Shown piece after piece: positions 35,355-44,392 of a stretch of 59,611 bases of DNA. This DNA is from Gillisia sp. Lineage in GTDB: Bacteria > Bacteroidota > Bacteroidia > Flavobacteriales > Flavobacteriaceae. Each line of letters opens with the position of its first letter. Position 1 is the stretch's first letter. The stretch lies in the NCBI GenBank assembly GCA_024635655.1, contig JAGXIL010000054.1, forward strand, positions 1 to 59,611. The letters are read 5' to 3'. The notes beneath the pieces are model-generated. The model was not told where the DNA came from and made no database searches. It saw only the letters and a list, made by a program, of their open reading frames with translations. The position numbers and the translations under genes are program-made.

Positions 35355-37205
35355 ATGAATGATGTTATACATTTGCTGCCGGACCACGTGGCCAATCAAA
35401 TTGCTGCCGGGGAAGTGGTTCAAAGGCCTGCATCTGTAATTAAAGAATTGCTTGAAAATGCCATAGATGCCCGGGCTAAGAACATCCAGGTATTTATAAA
35501 AGAAGCCGGAAAGATCCTTATCAAGATCGTTGATGATGGCGTAGGAATGAGCGTCACCGATGCCCGTTTAAGCTTTGAGCGCCACGCCACCTCCAAGATC
35601 ACCTCTGCAGAAGATCTCTTTCGTCTTAACACCAAAGGTTTCAGGGGAGAAGCTCTTGCTTCAATCGCGGCTATTGCTCACGTGGAACTCAGGACCAAAA
35701 GGGAAACTGATGAGATCGGGACCTGCATTAAAATAGAAGGAAGTCATGTGGTATCCCAGGAGCCCTGCTCAATGACCACCGGAACATCTATCTCAGTTAA
35801 AAATCTTTTCTATAACATTCCTGCCAGAAGGAATTTCTTAAAATCCGATACAGTTGAAACCCGCCATATTATTGACGAATTTCAACGGGTAGCCCTGGCG
35901 CATCCAAATATCGCCTTCTCCCTGGTACATAATGTGGGGGAACTGTTCCAGCTACCTGCATCAAATTACCGCCAGAGGATCACAAATATTCTTGGGGGTA
36001 AGACCAATGAGAAACTGGTACCCGTGAACGAGGAAACCGAGATCCTTACCATATCCGGTTTTGTAGGGAAACCGCAGTTTGCAAAACGCACCCGTGGAGA
36101 ACAATTTTTCTTTGTCAATGACAGGTTTATCAAAAGCCCCTATTTAAATCACGCAGTAACCCAGGCCTTTGAAGGTTTGCTGAAAGATAATGCCTACCCG
36201 AGTTACTTTTTATACCTCAAGGTTGATCCTAAAAGCATAGATATCAACATACATCCTACCAAAACCGAAATTAAATTTGACGATGAGCACGCGCTGTACG
36301 CCATCATGCGCTCTGCTATAAAACACAGCCTGGGACAGTTCAACGTGTCTCCTGTCCTCGATTTTGACCGGGACCCTACATTAGACACGCCCTATGATTA
36401 CCAAAACAAACAAGCCTCCACTCCAAAAGTAGAGGTTGATCGTAATTTTAATCCCTTTAGATCTGATGCGCGGGGCGAAAGGAGTTTTCAGCCTCCTTTT
36501 AAAAAAGATCCGGGGAGTTGGGATAGCCTCTATACAGGATTACAGGGGGAAGATACCGAGGTCAGTGCGGATGTAAGGCAAATAGAATTTGAGAGTGAGG
36601 AGGTAACCGGAAATTTATTTGGCGCATCAAAAGGCGGGGAAGCTCAGAATTCAACTTTTCAGCTCAATAAAAAGTTTATCATCAGTACCCTTAAAAATGG
36701 GATGCTCGTTATCGACCAGCACCGTGCCCATACCAGGATCCTGTATGAAGAATTGCTTAAAAGTATTACGGTATCTGCGGCTGTGAGCCAGCAGTTGTTA
36801 TTTCCCTTATCCATACAGTTTAGCCAGAATGAAATTGCCCAGTTGAAGGGAATAAAAGATGCCCTGGAACAAACGGGATTTATCTTTGCTGAGATCAGCT
36901 CAGACTCGGTAGAAATTACAGGAATTCCTACTTCTGTTTCCGAAAGTGAAGTTGTAATGTTACTGGAGCAGCTTTTAGCCGATTTTGAGAATGAAGTTCC
37001 CGGGAATAACTTTTCCCAAACAGATCTTTTGGCAAAATCCCTGGCAAAAAGTATGGCGGTAAAATCGGGAAATTTACTTAACAGTACAGAGCAACAGCAT
37101 ATTGTAAATGGTTTATTTGCCTGTAAAGAGCCAACATTAACCCCTTCAAACAAGCCTGTTTTTATTACCTTGCCGATAGAAGAACTCGAGAAAAAATTTA
37201 TGTAA
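35355..37205 (+). CDS. mutL: DNA mismatch repair protein MutL
   Basis: This 616-aa MutL has an N-terminal GHKL ATPase (ELLENAIDARA about 32-42; DDGVGM; TKGFRGEALASIAA) and a C-terminal dimerisation domain. The endonuclease motif of MutH-less bacteria, DQHAxxExxxxE, appears as DQHRAHTRILYE (Asp454), with Ala replaced by Arg and the first Glu by Thr. The C-terminal CPHGRP-type box is also degenerate (CKEPTLTPSNKP). It may therefore not nick DNA by itself. The next gene starts directly after its stop. Confidence 0.95.
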   Translation: MNDVIHLLPDHVANQIAAGEVVQRPASVIKELLENAIDARAKNIQVFIKEAGKILIKIVDDGVGMSVTDARLSFERHATSKITSAEDLFRLNTKGFRGEALASIAAIAHVELRTKRETDEIGTCIKIEGSHVVSQEPCSMTTGTSISVKNLFYNIPARRNFLKSDTVETRHIIDEFQRVALAHPNIAFSLVHNVGELFQLPASNYRQRITNILGGKTNEKLVPVNEETEILTISGFVGKPQFAKRTRGEQFFFVNDRFIKSPYLNHAVTQAFEGLLKDNAYPSYFLYLKVDPKSIDINIHPTKTEIKFDDEHALYAIMRSAIKHSLGQFNVSPVLDFDRDPTLDTPYDYQNKQASTPKVEVDRNFNPFRSDARGERSFQPPFKKDPGSWDSLYTGLQGEDTEVSADVRQIEFESEEVTGNLFGASKGGEAQNSTFQLNKKFIISTLKNGMLVIDQHRAHTRILYEELLKSITVSAAVSQQLLFPLSIQFSQNEIAQLKGIKDALEQTGFIFAEISSDSVEITGIPTSVSESEVVMLLEQLLADFENEVPGNNFSQTDLLAKSLAKSMAVKSGNLLNSTEQQHIVNGLFACKEPTLTPSNKPVFITLPIEELEKKFM

Positions 37206-37949
37206 ATGGGAAGAATTACCGATACCGTAAAGGTACTGTTGATCATTAATGTTATATTTTTTATAGGTACCATGGTCATTGGGGATTACACTTATGAGTT
37301 ATTCTCATTGTGGTTTTTTCAAAATGATAATTTTGGGGTTTGGCAAATTATTACCCATATGTTCATGCATGGTAGCTTTATGCATATTTTGTTTAATATG
37401 TATGCGCTTTGGGCATTTGGTGGTCCTATAGAACAAATGCTTGGCCAGAAGAAATTTTTGTTCTTCTACTTCTCCTGCGGAATTGGGGCTGCTATTATTC
37501 ATTCCCTGGTAAATTACTTCCACGTACAATCGGGATATAATGCTTTGATCGATGCAGGGGTAACTCCCGGCAACATTCAGCAGTTACTGGAAACCGGACA
37601 ATATTCAACTGCGATTCTGGATTCTGTGTCAGAGGATACTTTAAGAAGTATGTTCACAGCATATAACACTCCTGCTGTTGGGGCATCTGGAGCTATTTAT
37701 GGAATTTTAGTAGCTTTTGGTATGTTATTTCCAAATGTCGCATTATTTTTACTATTCGTACCCGTACCCATAAAAGCAAAGATCTTCATTCCTATTCTGA
37801 TTGCAATTGACCTGTTTTCCGGACTTACAGGTTATTCGCTCTTCGGGGGAGGGATTGCCCATTTTGCACACGTTGGCGGGGCGCTGTTTGGCTTTATAAT
37901 GATGTGGTACTGGAAGAAGAATCAGTTTAATGATAACAGGTGGAATTGA
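37206..37949 (+). CDS. Rhomboid family intramembrane serine protease, copy 1
   Basis: This 247-aa membrane protein has six or seven helices. The catalytic Ser lies in VGASGAIYG (about 160-168) and the catalytic His in HFAHVGGALFGF (about 219-230), with the helix-2 HMFMHGSFMHILFNM motif. Rhomboids cut membrane-spanning substrates. It starts one base after mutL ends and is translationally coupled to a second rhomboid. Confidence 0.92.
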   Translation: MGRITDTVKVLLIINVIFFIGTMVIGDYTYELFSLWFFQNDNFGVWQIITHMFMHGSFMHILFNMYALWAFGGPIEQMLGQKKFLFFYFSCGIGAAIIHSLVNYFHVQSGYNALIDAGVTPGNIQQLLETGQYSTAILDSVSEDTLRSMFTAYNTPAVGASGAIYGILVAFGMLFPNVALFLLFVPVPIKAKIFIPILIAIDLFSGLTGYSLFGGGIAHFAHVGGALFGFIMMWYWKKNQFNDNRWN

Positions 37950-38848
37950 TGGGAACAGCAGATAAATTTAGATATAAATTACAAACAGCCACGGTGGTAG
38001 AGAAACTTATCGCCATAAATGTGCTGGTATTTATTCTATTTTTCCTTGCTAAAACCATTGCCTTTTTATTTCAGTGGCCATCAGATTTTTTGATGGAATG
38101 GTTTGTCTTCCCCAAAGAACCGGGAGAATATATTTTCAAACCCTGGTCTATTATTACTTATTCTTTCCTGCATTCCGGATTATGGCATATCCTCTCTAAT
38201 ATGTTGATCCTGTATTATGCAGGGGTCTATTTTCTTACTTATTTCTCACCAAAAAAACTGCTCACCTTTTACTTTCTGGGAGTGATCTTTGGCGCCCTTA
38301 TTTATATGTTGAGCTACAACCTGTTTCCGGCATTTCAGGCAACAGGAAAATCCTACCTTGTAGGAGCTTCTGCAGGGGTAATGGCGGTACTGGTGGGTAT
38401 TTCAACCCATGTTCCCAATTTGAGGATCCGGCTTTTGTTCCTGGGGACTATTAAATTGTGGTACATAGCGGCATTCCTTGTGGTACTGGATATCATCCAG
38501 ATCCCCATAAGTAACGCCGGGGGACATCTGGCACATATAGGAGGTGCATTATTTGGGTATGTATATGCCAAACAGCTTGGAAAAGGCAACGATATTGCCA
38601 GTGGTTTTGAAAAATTTTTGGGAGGATTCCTTTCCATGTTTGGAGGTGATAAAAAGCCAAAATCCACTATGAGAACGGTATACAAAAAAGCAGGAGCAAA
38701 AGTTACTGCTCCAACCAAGACCAAGATCAGCAAAACCGAAAAGCAACAAAAAATTGACGCCATTCTCGACAAGATCAGTAAAAGTGGCTATGACAGTCTC
38801 ACAAAACAGGAAAAAGATTTTCTGTTTGAAGCAGGAAAGGACAACTAG
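37949..38848 (+). CDS. Rhomboid family intramembrane serine protease, copy 2
   Basis: This is a second rhomboid of 299 aa from the ATG at 37949, which overlaps the upstream stop as TGATG. A GTG at 37940 would add three residues. Active Ser is in VGASAGVMAV and His in GGHLAHIGGALFGY; HSGLWHILSNM marks helix 2. It has a cytoplasmic C-terminal extension of about 85 residues, Lys-rich with KISKTEKQQKIDAILDKISK near the end, absent from copy 1. The similar paralogues next to each other suggest an old duplication. Confidence 0.92.
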   Translation: MGTADKFRYKLQTATVVEKLIAINVLVFILFFLAKTIAFLFQWPSDFLMEWFVFPKEPGEYIFKPWSIITYSFLHSGLWHILSNMLILYYAGVYFLTYFSPKKLLTFYFLGVIFGALIYMLSYNLFPAFQATGKSYLVGASAGVMAVLVGISTHVPNLRIRLLFLGTIKLWYIAAFLVVLDIIQIPISNAGGHLAHIGGALFGYVYAKQLGKGNDIASGFEKFLGGFLSMFGGDKKPKSTMRTVYKKAGAKVTAPTKTKISKTEKQQKIDAILDKISKSGYDSLTKQEKDFLFEAGKDN

Positions 38849-39874
38849 ATGAAGAAACTGGGTTCCTTTGATAAATTTCTTTTTCTTATCAATTCCTTTT
38901 TGGCATTTTTGTTATTGCTCTCATATCTGTTGCCATATATACCTCCTTCCAATTTTCCTGTATTAGCAGTTTTATCACTTGGGGTGCCATTGCTTATCCT
39001 GGGAAATATCATCTTTTTATTATACTGGATCTTCCGTTTAAAAAGACAATTTTTGCTATCTCTTATCATATTGGTTGTCGGGTACAACCATGTGGATGCC
39101 TGGTTTCAGGTATTCAACAATGAGGAGGAAGCCCGGGACAATTTTAAGGTAATGAGTTATAATGTGAGGATGTTCAATGCCTATAATTGGGTAAGCGACG
39201 ATGATATTCCTGAAAGGATCACAGCTTTTATAACTGAAAAAGATCCTGATGTACTGGTAACACAGGAGCATTATGTTGGAGTGGCCGGAATAACCAACCT
39301 GTTTCCACACCACTATATAAAACTGAAAGACAAAGGTTCTGAATTTGGGTCGGCTATTTTTTCAAAATATCCTATCGTCAACCGTCAGTCCCTGGATTTT
39401 CCGCACGATGGAAATAATAATGCCATTTTTGTTGATATTGTAAAAGAGGAAGATACCATTCGCGTTTTCAATGTGCATTTTCAATCATTAAATATACAAC
39501 CGGGTTTGCAGGAGATCAAGGATGCCGATTCAAAGAAACTGGTGGGGAGAATAGGCTATGGTTTTAACCTGCAACAGCAACAGGCCGAAATGATGATGGA
39601 GGAGGTAGACAAGTCACCTTATAAGACCATGATCCTTGGAGACTTTAATAATACAGCTTTCTCTTATATCTATCGTTTAATTAAAGGAGACAGGTTTAAA
39701 GATGCCTTTTTGGAAGCCGGTTTTGGGTTCGGAAAATCCTTTGATCTTAGCTACTTCCCGCTAAGGATAGATTTCATGCTTCTGGAAGAAGATTTCAGGG
39801 TAAATTCCTTTGAAGTGTTTCGCGTAAAATTGTCTGATCATTACCCTCTCCTGATCGAATTGGACTGGGACTGA
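38849..39874 (+). CDS. Membrane-anchored endonuclease/exonuclease/phosphatase family protein
   Basis: This 341-aa protein has two or three N-terminal membrane helices (about 10-85) and an EEP-fold catalytic domain: VMSYNVRMFN (about 103-112), VTQEH (metal Glu), VFNVHFQS, MILGDFNNTAFS (about 267-278), and LSDHYPL (catalytic His near 331). EEP enzymes cleave phosphodiesters of DNA, lipids or sugars; the substrate is not predictable. It starts directly after the second rhomboid stop. Its end is only one base from the convergent WbqC gene. Confidence 0.88.
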   Translation: MKKLGSFDKFLFLINSFLAFLLLLSYLLPYIPPSNFPVLAVLSLGVPLLILGNIIFLLYWIFRLKRQFLLSLIILVVGYNHVDAWFQVFNNEEEARDNFKVMSYNVRMFNAYNWVSDDDIPERITAFITEKDPDVLVTQEHYVGVAGITNLFPHHYIKLKDKGSEFGSAIFSKYPIVNRQSLDFPHDGNNNAIFVDIVKEEDTIRVFNVHFQSLNIQPGLQEIKDADSKKLVGRIGYGFNLQQQQAEMMMEEVDKSPYKTMILGDFNNTAFSYIYRLIKGDRFKDAFLEAGFGFGKSFDLSYFPLRIDFMLLEEDFRVNSFEVFRVKLSDHYPLLIELDWD

Positions 39875-39875
39875 T

Positions 39876-40502
39876 CTAAATCTGGTTTTTTAAATAATTA
39901 ATTGTGTTGGGGCCTTCATTGAACATGAGGTCCAGAATGCTGAGATTGGATAAAAATCCCTTTTTATCCTGAAAAACCTGGCTATAGGGTTCAATGATTA
40001 TTTCCTTTTTGGCATTTATGAGCTCCCGTTGGTCTTTCATCTCCTTTGGCTCCGTTAGGTATTCCGTGGTTTTTTGGTAATGCATCTCTAATTGGAGGCA
40101 CTCACAAAGCAGGTGAAAACACCTGTAATTGAAATCCATTAAGAATGTTGGCGTTTTTAGGTATAACGGGGCAATATCATCTTCATAGAATTCAAAAAAA
40201 GGAGATGTCTGGTAAGCCGATTTTAGAGATTTCCAGTGCTGTTTCTGCCAGTTGGTACTATGGTCTATTTTTACTTCCTTATATTTTTGGTGGTGTTTTA
40301 CCCCGGGAAGGTGCAGGTGTTTCACGGGGATATTCAGCAACAACCTTCCATTAGCTCCATAGATCACCGTCCGGTTCCTGTGGGATTGCTTTTGATAATT
40401 GTCCTCATTCTCAAACCAGATTTCAGCGGGCTTTACAATTTCCCTGAAATGCGAAACAGGTCCGAAATAGGGCAGATGCAAGAGGATCTTCTCCATATTC
40501 AA
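39876..40502 (-). CDS. WbqC family protein
   Basis: This 208-aa protein of the WbqC family occurs in Bacteroidota and some O-antigen clusters. Characteristic features: an early LHLPYFGPVSHF stretch, NRTVIYGANGRLLLNIPVKH (about 42-61), and KIDHSTNWQKQHWKSLKSAY. The biochemical role is unsettled (possible glycolipid synthesis). It lies 4 bp after lepB on the same strand. Confidence 0.85.
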   Translation of the reverse strand: MNMEKILLHLPYFGPVSHFREIVKPAEIWFENEDNYQKQSHRNRTVIYGANGRLLLNIPVKHLHLPGVKHHQKYKEVKIDHSTNWQKQHWKSLKSAYQTSPFFEFYEDDIAPLYLKTPTFLMDFNYRCFHLLCECLQLEMHYQKTTEYLTEPKEMKDQRELINAKKEIIIEPYSQVFQDKKGFLSNLSILDLMFNEGPNTINYLKNQI

Positions 40503-40506
40503 GAGC

Positions 40507-42069
40507 TTAAGATTCTTCCCTTCTCTTTTTAAAGAAATTGAAAGCTATAATGATCACTACAAAAATAAGTACATAGGGCAAAAAGGATATAGGGTCTCCG
40601 CTACCACCGACGGTGGTGAACATGCGTTCCCATCTTATTTTATTAAATCCGCTGGCGTTGGCATCAAGGCTTAACCATACCAATACCGGTTTTCCCACCA
40701 CGTGAGATTCCGGAACATACCCAAAATACCGGCTGTCTAAACTGTTGTGACGGTTATCTCCCATCATCCAGAAATAATCCTGTTGAAAGGTATAGGATTC
40801 TATTGGCTGCCCGTTAAGGATCACCTGCGTACCATTTAACTCCAGTTGATTATTTCTTTTAATTTCAGAACCCTCGTAAACTTCAATGATCCGCTCGTAC
40901 TGATGAAAATTTTCGGCATTAATGGGAGTAGTTACTCCTTTTTTAGGGATAAAAATGGGCCCCAGGTTGTCGTTATTCCAGCTGTGATCCCCTTTGACGG
41001 GAAAGATACCCGCATCGGCATTTCCGGGAGCATCTATATTCCGGGTCAGGCTTTCAACATTCGGATGATTCTTAAATCTTTGGTAGGCCTCATCAGTAAG
41101 GTTGATCACAAAGGTGTTGTTGGCCCCATTGTACATATAGGGATCTGTCACTCCATATCGCTCATACAGGTTGGTAGGATGAAAAGGCTGGCCCTTGCTT
41201 GTGCCCCGGTAAGAAAACTGAGGTTTCGCCCGGTCCGGTAACTCAAGAGGCTGGGAATTGATGTGAATTTCCCCGTCGATGATCTCCAGGGAATCCCCTG
41301 GTACACCTACGGCACGCTTAACGTAATTGGTTTTTTTATCTATGGGCTTGTAATAATATTTATCTGTGTACATCATCTGAAGCATCGTATCTACAGGCCA
41401 GTTGAATACAACAATATCATTTCTTTCCACATCCTGGAAACCGGGTAATCTAAAATAGGGGATCTGGGGTTTTTCAAGATAGGATTTCACATTCAGTACG
41501 GGAATGGTGTCATGTACCATAGGGAATGCCACAGCCGTCATAGGTGTTCTTGCTCCGTAATGGAATTTGCTTACAAAAAGAAAATCTCCTACCAATAAAG
41601 TCTTTTCAAGGGAAGAAGTAGGAATGGTAAATGGCTGGATAAGGTAGGTGTGAACCAGGGTTGCTGCAATGATTGCAAAAAGAATGGAGCTTATCCATTC
41701 TCCTGCTGCTGTTGGCGGCTTTAGGCTTCGGTCCTCGATATAAGAAACATCTGCTGCATAGTTGAGATAATAGATATAAAGGCCTAATGTGATCAACACC
41801 AGGAATGTATCAAAATTGCTTCTCCTTCCAAAACTTCTAATGGTCTCCACCCAAACTACCGGGAACATAATGAGATTTATAATAGGAATAAAGAGTAAAA
41901 TAACCCACCACCATGGGCGGTTAATGATCTTCATCAAAACTACTGCATTATAAACGGGAATTGCAGCTTCCCAGGCTTGTCGTCCGGCTTTTTTATAAAG
42001 TCTCCAGGTTCCCAGGAAATGAATAATTTGTACAACTAAGAAAAACAGGAGCCATTGTGTAATCGTCAT
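40507..42069 (-). CDS. lepB: Signal peptidase I
   Basis: This 520-aa membrane protease removes signal peptides of Sec and Tat exports. The first 120 residues form about four membrane helices, an extension seen in Bacteroidota LepB. The catalytic Ser is in IPTSSLEKTLLVGD (about 152-165) and the general-base Lys in NYVKRAVGVPGDSLEI (about 248-263). The conserved MGDNRHNSLDSRYFG box is near residue 440. A large insertion separates the Lys box from the GDNR box. It is co-directed with WbqC downstream and dapB upstream. Confidence 0.93.
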   Translation of the reverse strand: MTITQWLLFFLVVQIIHFLGTWRLYKKAGRQAWEAAIPVYNAVVLMKIINRPWWWVILLFIPIINLIMFPVVWVETIRSFGRRSNFDTFLVLITLGLYIYYLNYAADVSYIEDRSLKPPTAAGEWISSILFAIIAATLVHTYLIQPFTIPTSSLEKTLLVGDFLFVSKFHYGARTPMTAVAFPMVHDTIPVLNVKSYLEKPQIPYFRLPGFQDVERNDIVVFNWPVDTMLQMMYTDKYYYKPIDKKTNYVKRAVGVPGDSLEIIDGEIHINSQPLELPDRAKPQFSYRGTSKGQPFHPTNLYERYGVTDPYMYNGANNTFVINLTDEAYQRFKNHPNVESLTRNIDAPGNADAGIFPVKGDHSWNNDNLGPIFIPKKGVTTPINAENFHQYERIIEVYEGSEIKRNNQLELNGTQVILNGQPIESYTFQQDYFWMMGDNRHNSLDSRYFGYVPESHVVGKPVLVWLSLDANASGFNKIRWERMFTTVGGSGDPISFLPYVLIFVVIIIAFNFFKKRREES

Positions 42070-42123
42070 ATTTAAACCCTTTTAGGTATAGGTGTAAAAT
42101 TTTCCCCTACCGTTACAAAATTA

Positions 42124-42828
42124 TTATTTTAGCCCCGAGAGCACATCTTTCATGGTAAACACCCCTTTTTTATCCTGAAGCCATTCTGCAGCTATAACTG
42201 CTCCCAGTGCAAATCCCTGTCTGGAATGGGCAGTGTGTTTTATTTCTATGGAATCTACCTCAGATTTATAAGTAACGGTATGGGTACCGGGAACATTTTC
42301 TACCCGTTTGGCAAACACAGGGATCTCATCATCATCAGCGTGATCTAGTTGCCATCTTTTCTTTGAGGAATGCCTAACGATCTGTTCGGCAATAGTAATG
42401 GCTGTTCCGCTGGGAGCATCCAGTTTTTGGAGGTGATGGATCTCTTCTATTTCAACCGCATACTCTTCAAAGGGAGCCATCAGTTTTGCCAGTTTTTGAT
42501 TCAGCTCAAAAAACAGGTTTACGCCTATACTAAAATTGGAAGCATATATAAAAGCTGCCCCTTCCTGCTCGCATATTGTTACCGCATTATAATAGTTATC
42601 CAGCCAGCCGGTAGTACCCGAGACAACCGGTAACCTATTTTTAAAGCAAGTGGTAATATTCTTGAAGGCTGCAGTGGGAACGCTGAAGTCAATGGCAACC
42701 TCGGCCTGGCTCAGATCCTGCTCTTCAATATTTTCTGTGATCCTTAAAACCACCTGGTGTCCTCTTTCAATGGCGATCTTTTCAATAGTCTTACCCATTT
42801 TCCCATAGCCTAGAAGCGCTATTTTCAT
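42124..42828 (-). CDS. dapB: 4-hydroxy-tetrahydrodipicolinate reductase
   Basis: DapB reduces the DapA product in diaminopimelate and lysine synthesis. The 234 aa show the NAD(P) motif LGYGKMGKTIE (about 5-15), VVSGTTGW (about 90-97), the catalytic EIEEIHHLQKLDAPSGTA stretch with His and Lys, and a C-terminal AHSRQGFALGAV. It is shorter than E. coli DapB (273) because the NADPH domain is compact, as usual in this phylum. Confidence 0.94.
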   Translation of the reverse strand: MKIALLGYGKMGKTIEKIAIERGHQVVLRITENIEEQDLSQAEVAIDFSVPTAAFKNITTCFKNRLPVVSGTTGWLDNYYNAVTICEQEGAAFIYASNFSIGVNLFFELNQKLAKLMAPFEEYAVEIEEIHHLQKLDAPSGTAITIAEQIVRHSSKKRWQLDHADDDEIPVFAKRVENVPGTHTVTYKSEVDSIEIKHTAHSRQGFALGAVIAAEWLQDKKGVFTMKDVLSGLK

Positions 42829-42903
42829 ATGTTGAATTTTAAATTCTTCCGGTTGACTGAAAGAGAAAGTTGAGATTTGTATGGAGGTAATTTTTTCAAA
42901 TGT

Positions 42904-43497
42904 TTAAAAGCTGTAATTTAAGGACAGCCCATAGCCGGTTCTTCCCGTATATTCATCAAATTTAAAGGCAGGTTTTAAAGAAAGGTCTTCACTCACGTTG
43001 AATTGCTGCAGGTGAGCATCTACATTGGCATCAATAATATTTAATGCATAAATACCAACGATTACAAGCAGGGAAATTTCCTTGTTCTGTTGATAAAATC
43101 GTTGAGCCCGTATTAACCCGTCTGTAGTAACCCGCTCCTGGCCTCCCGGGCCAATAAATTCATCATCCCGAAATCCCGCCAGCCTTCTTTTATAAACAGA
43201 CCTGTACCTGTTGTATTGCTCATCATTGTTCAGGTAAAAATATATTCCCACTCCCAGCCCTGCATATGCAATAGGGATCTTCCAGTATTTCCCGTTGTAA
43301 GCCTGCCCCAAACCCGGTAAGACAGCCGAATAAAAAGCAGCCCGTGCAGGTGCCAGAGGATCATAGGGTTTATAACCAAGGTCTTGCTGAACAATTATTT
43401 CCCCGGATGGATCTACCAGGAGAGAATCTTCCTGGGCAGCCATAGATCCGGATACCAGTATAAAAATCAATACCGGAATTAATTGTTTAAGCTTCAC
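42904..43497 (-). CDS. DUF5683 domain protein, exported
   Basis: This 197-aa protein has a cleavable signal peptide (VLIFILVSGSMAAQE). The family motif AAFYSAVLPGLGQAYNGKYWKIPI (given as about residues 54-77) is followed by hydrophobic helices, IAYAGLGVGIYFYL and LLVIVGIYALNIIDANVDA. The function is unknown; membrane location is likely. It overlaps parB by 11 bp, so it is translated with the parAB genes, and dapB follows after 75 bp. Confidence 0.82.
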   Translation of the reverse strand: MKLKQLIPVLIFILVSGSMAAQEDSLLVDPSGEIIVQQDLGYKPYDPLAPARAAFYSAVLPGLGQAYNGKYWKIPIAYAGLGVGIYFYLNNDEQYNRYRSVYKRRLAGFRDDEFIGPGGQERVTTDGLIRAQRFYQQNKEISLLVIVGIYALNIIDANVDAHLQQFNVSEDLSLKPAFKFDEYTGRTGYGLSLNYSF

Positions 43498-44389
43498 CCT
43501 GGATTAATTTTTTAATTCGGTTGAAATCTTCTTCTGAATTGAAGGGAATGATAAGTTTTCCTTTGCCTTTACCGGCAACCTTAATATCTACTTTTGCCCC
43601 AAGATATTCTGAAAATTCTTTAACACCTTTTTTGAGGTCCCTGGACATGGGCTCCACTTTGGCAGCTGCTTTTGCCGGGGTGGTACCGTTTACCTCTCTT
43701 ACCAGCTTTTCAGTATCCCTTACGGAAAGGGATCTTTCAAGGATCTTCTCGTAAATATCCAATTGCATTTGGGGATCATCAACGTTGATCAAAGCTCTTC
43801 CATGTCCCATAGTTAAAAATCCGTCCCGCATTCCGGTTTGGATAATTGGGTCGAGTTTAAGCAGTCGTAAATAATTGGCAATGGTAGACCGGTTCTTTCC
43901 TACCCGGTCACTAAGTTGTTCCTGGGTAAGGTTGATCTCATCTATTAAGCGCTGATAGGACAGGGAGATCTCAATGGGGTCAAGGTCCTGACGCTGTATA
44001 TTTTCAACAAGTGCCATCTCCAGGGATTCCTGGTCATTTGCGATCCTGATATACGCCGGAATAGTTCCCAGGCCAATCAATTTTGAAGCCCTGTAACGAC
44101 GCTCCCCGGAAACCAGCTGGTATTTATTGAAATCCAGTTTTCTTACGGTTATAGGTTGTATGACCCCCAGCTCCTTTATGGAAGAAGCCAGTTCCCGCAG
44201 AGATTCTTCATTAAAACTCGTTCTGGGTTGAAAAGGGTTCACTTCAATTGCAGTGAGTTCCAGTTCTACAATATGTCCTACTAATTTATCGGCATTTTTA
44301 TCTTCAGCAGATCTTATATCCTGGTCAGGATCCTTCAGCAATGCTGAAAGTCCCCGGCCCAGAGCCTGTTTCTTCGTAGCTTTCGCCAT
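43487..44389 (-). CDS. parB: Chromosome partitioning protein ParB
   Basis: This 300-aa ParB/Spo0J protein binds parS near the origin and spreads as a CTP-dependent clamp. Motifs: NPFQPRTSF (box I, about 52-60), GVIQPITVR, the CTP-binding VSGERRYRASK (about 94-104), and a helix-turn-helix around LSDRVGKNRSTIANYLRLL (about 160-178). It lies 3 bp downstream of parA. I found no good parS copy (consensus TGTTTCACGTGAAACA) in the window. Confidence 0.95.
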   Translation of the reverse strand: MAKATKKQALGRGLSALLKDPDQDIRSAEDKNADKLVGHIVELELTAIEVNPFQPRTSFNEESLRELASSIKELGVIQPITVRKLDFNKYQLVSGERRYRASKLIGLGTIPAYIRIANDQESLEMALVENIQRQDLDPIEISLSYQRLIDEINLTQEQLSDRVGKNRSTIANYLRLLKLDPIIQTGMRDGFLTMGHGRALINVDDPQMQLDIYEKILERSLSVRDTEKLVREVNGTTPAKAAAKVEPMSRDLKKGVKEFSEYLGAKVDIKVAGKGKGKLIIPFNSEEDFNRIKKLIQGEA

Positions 44390-44392
44390 CTT

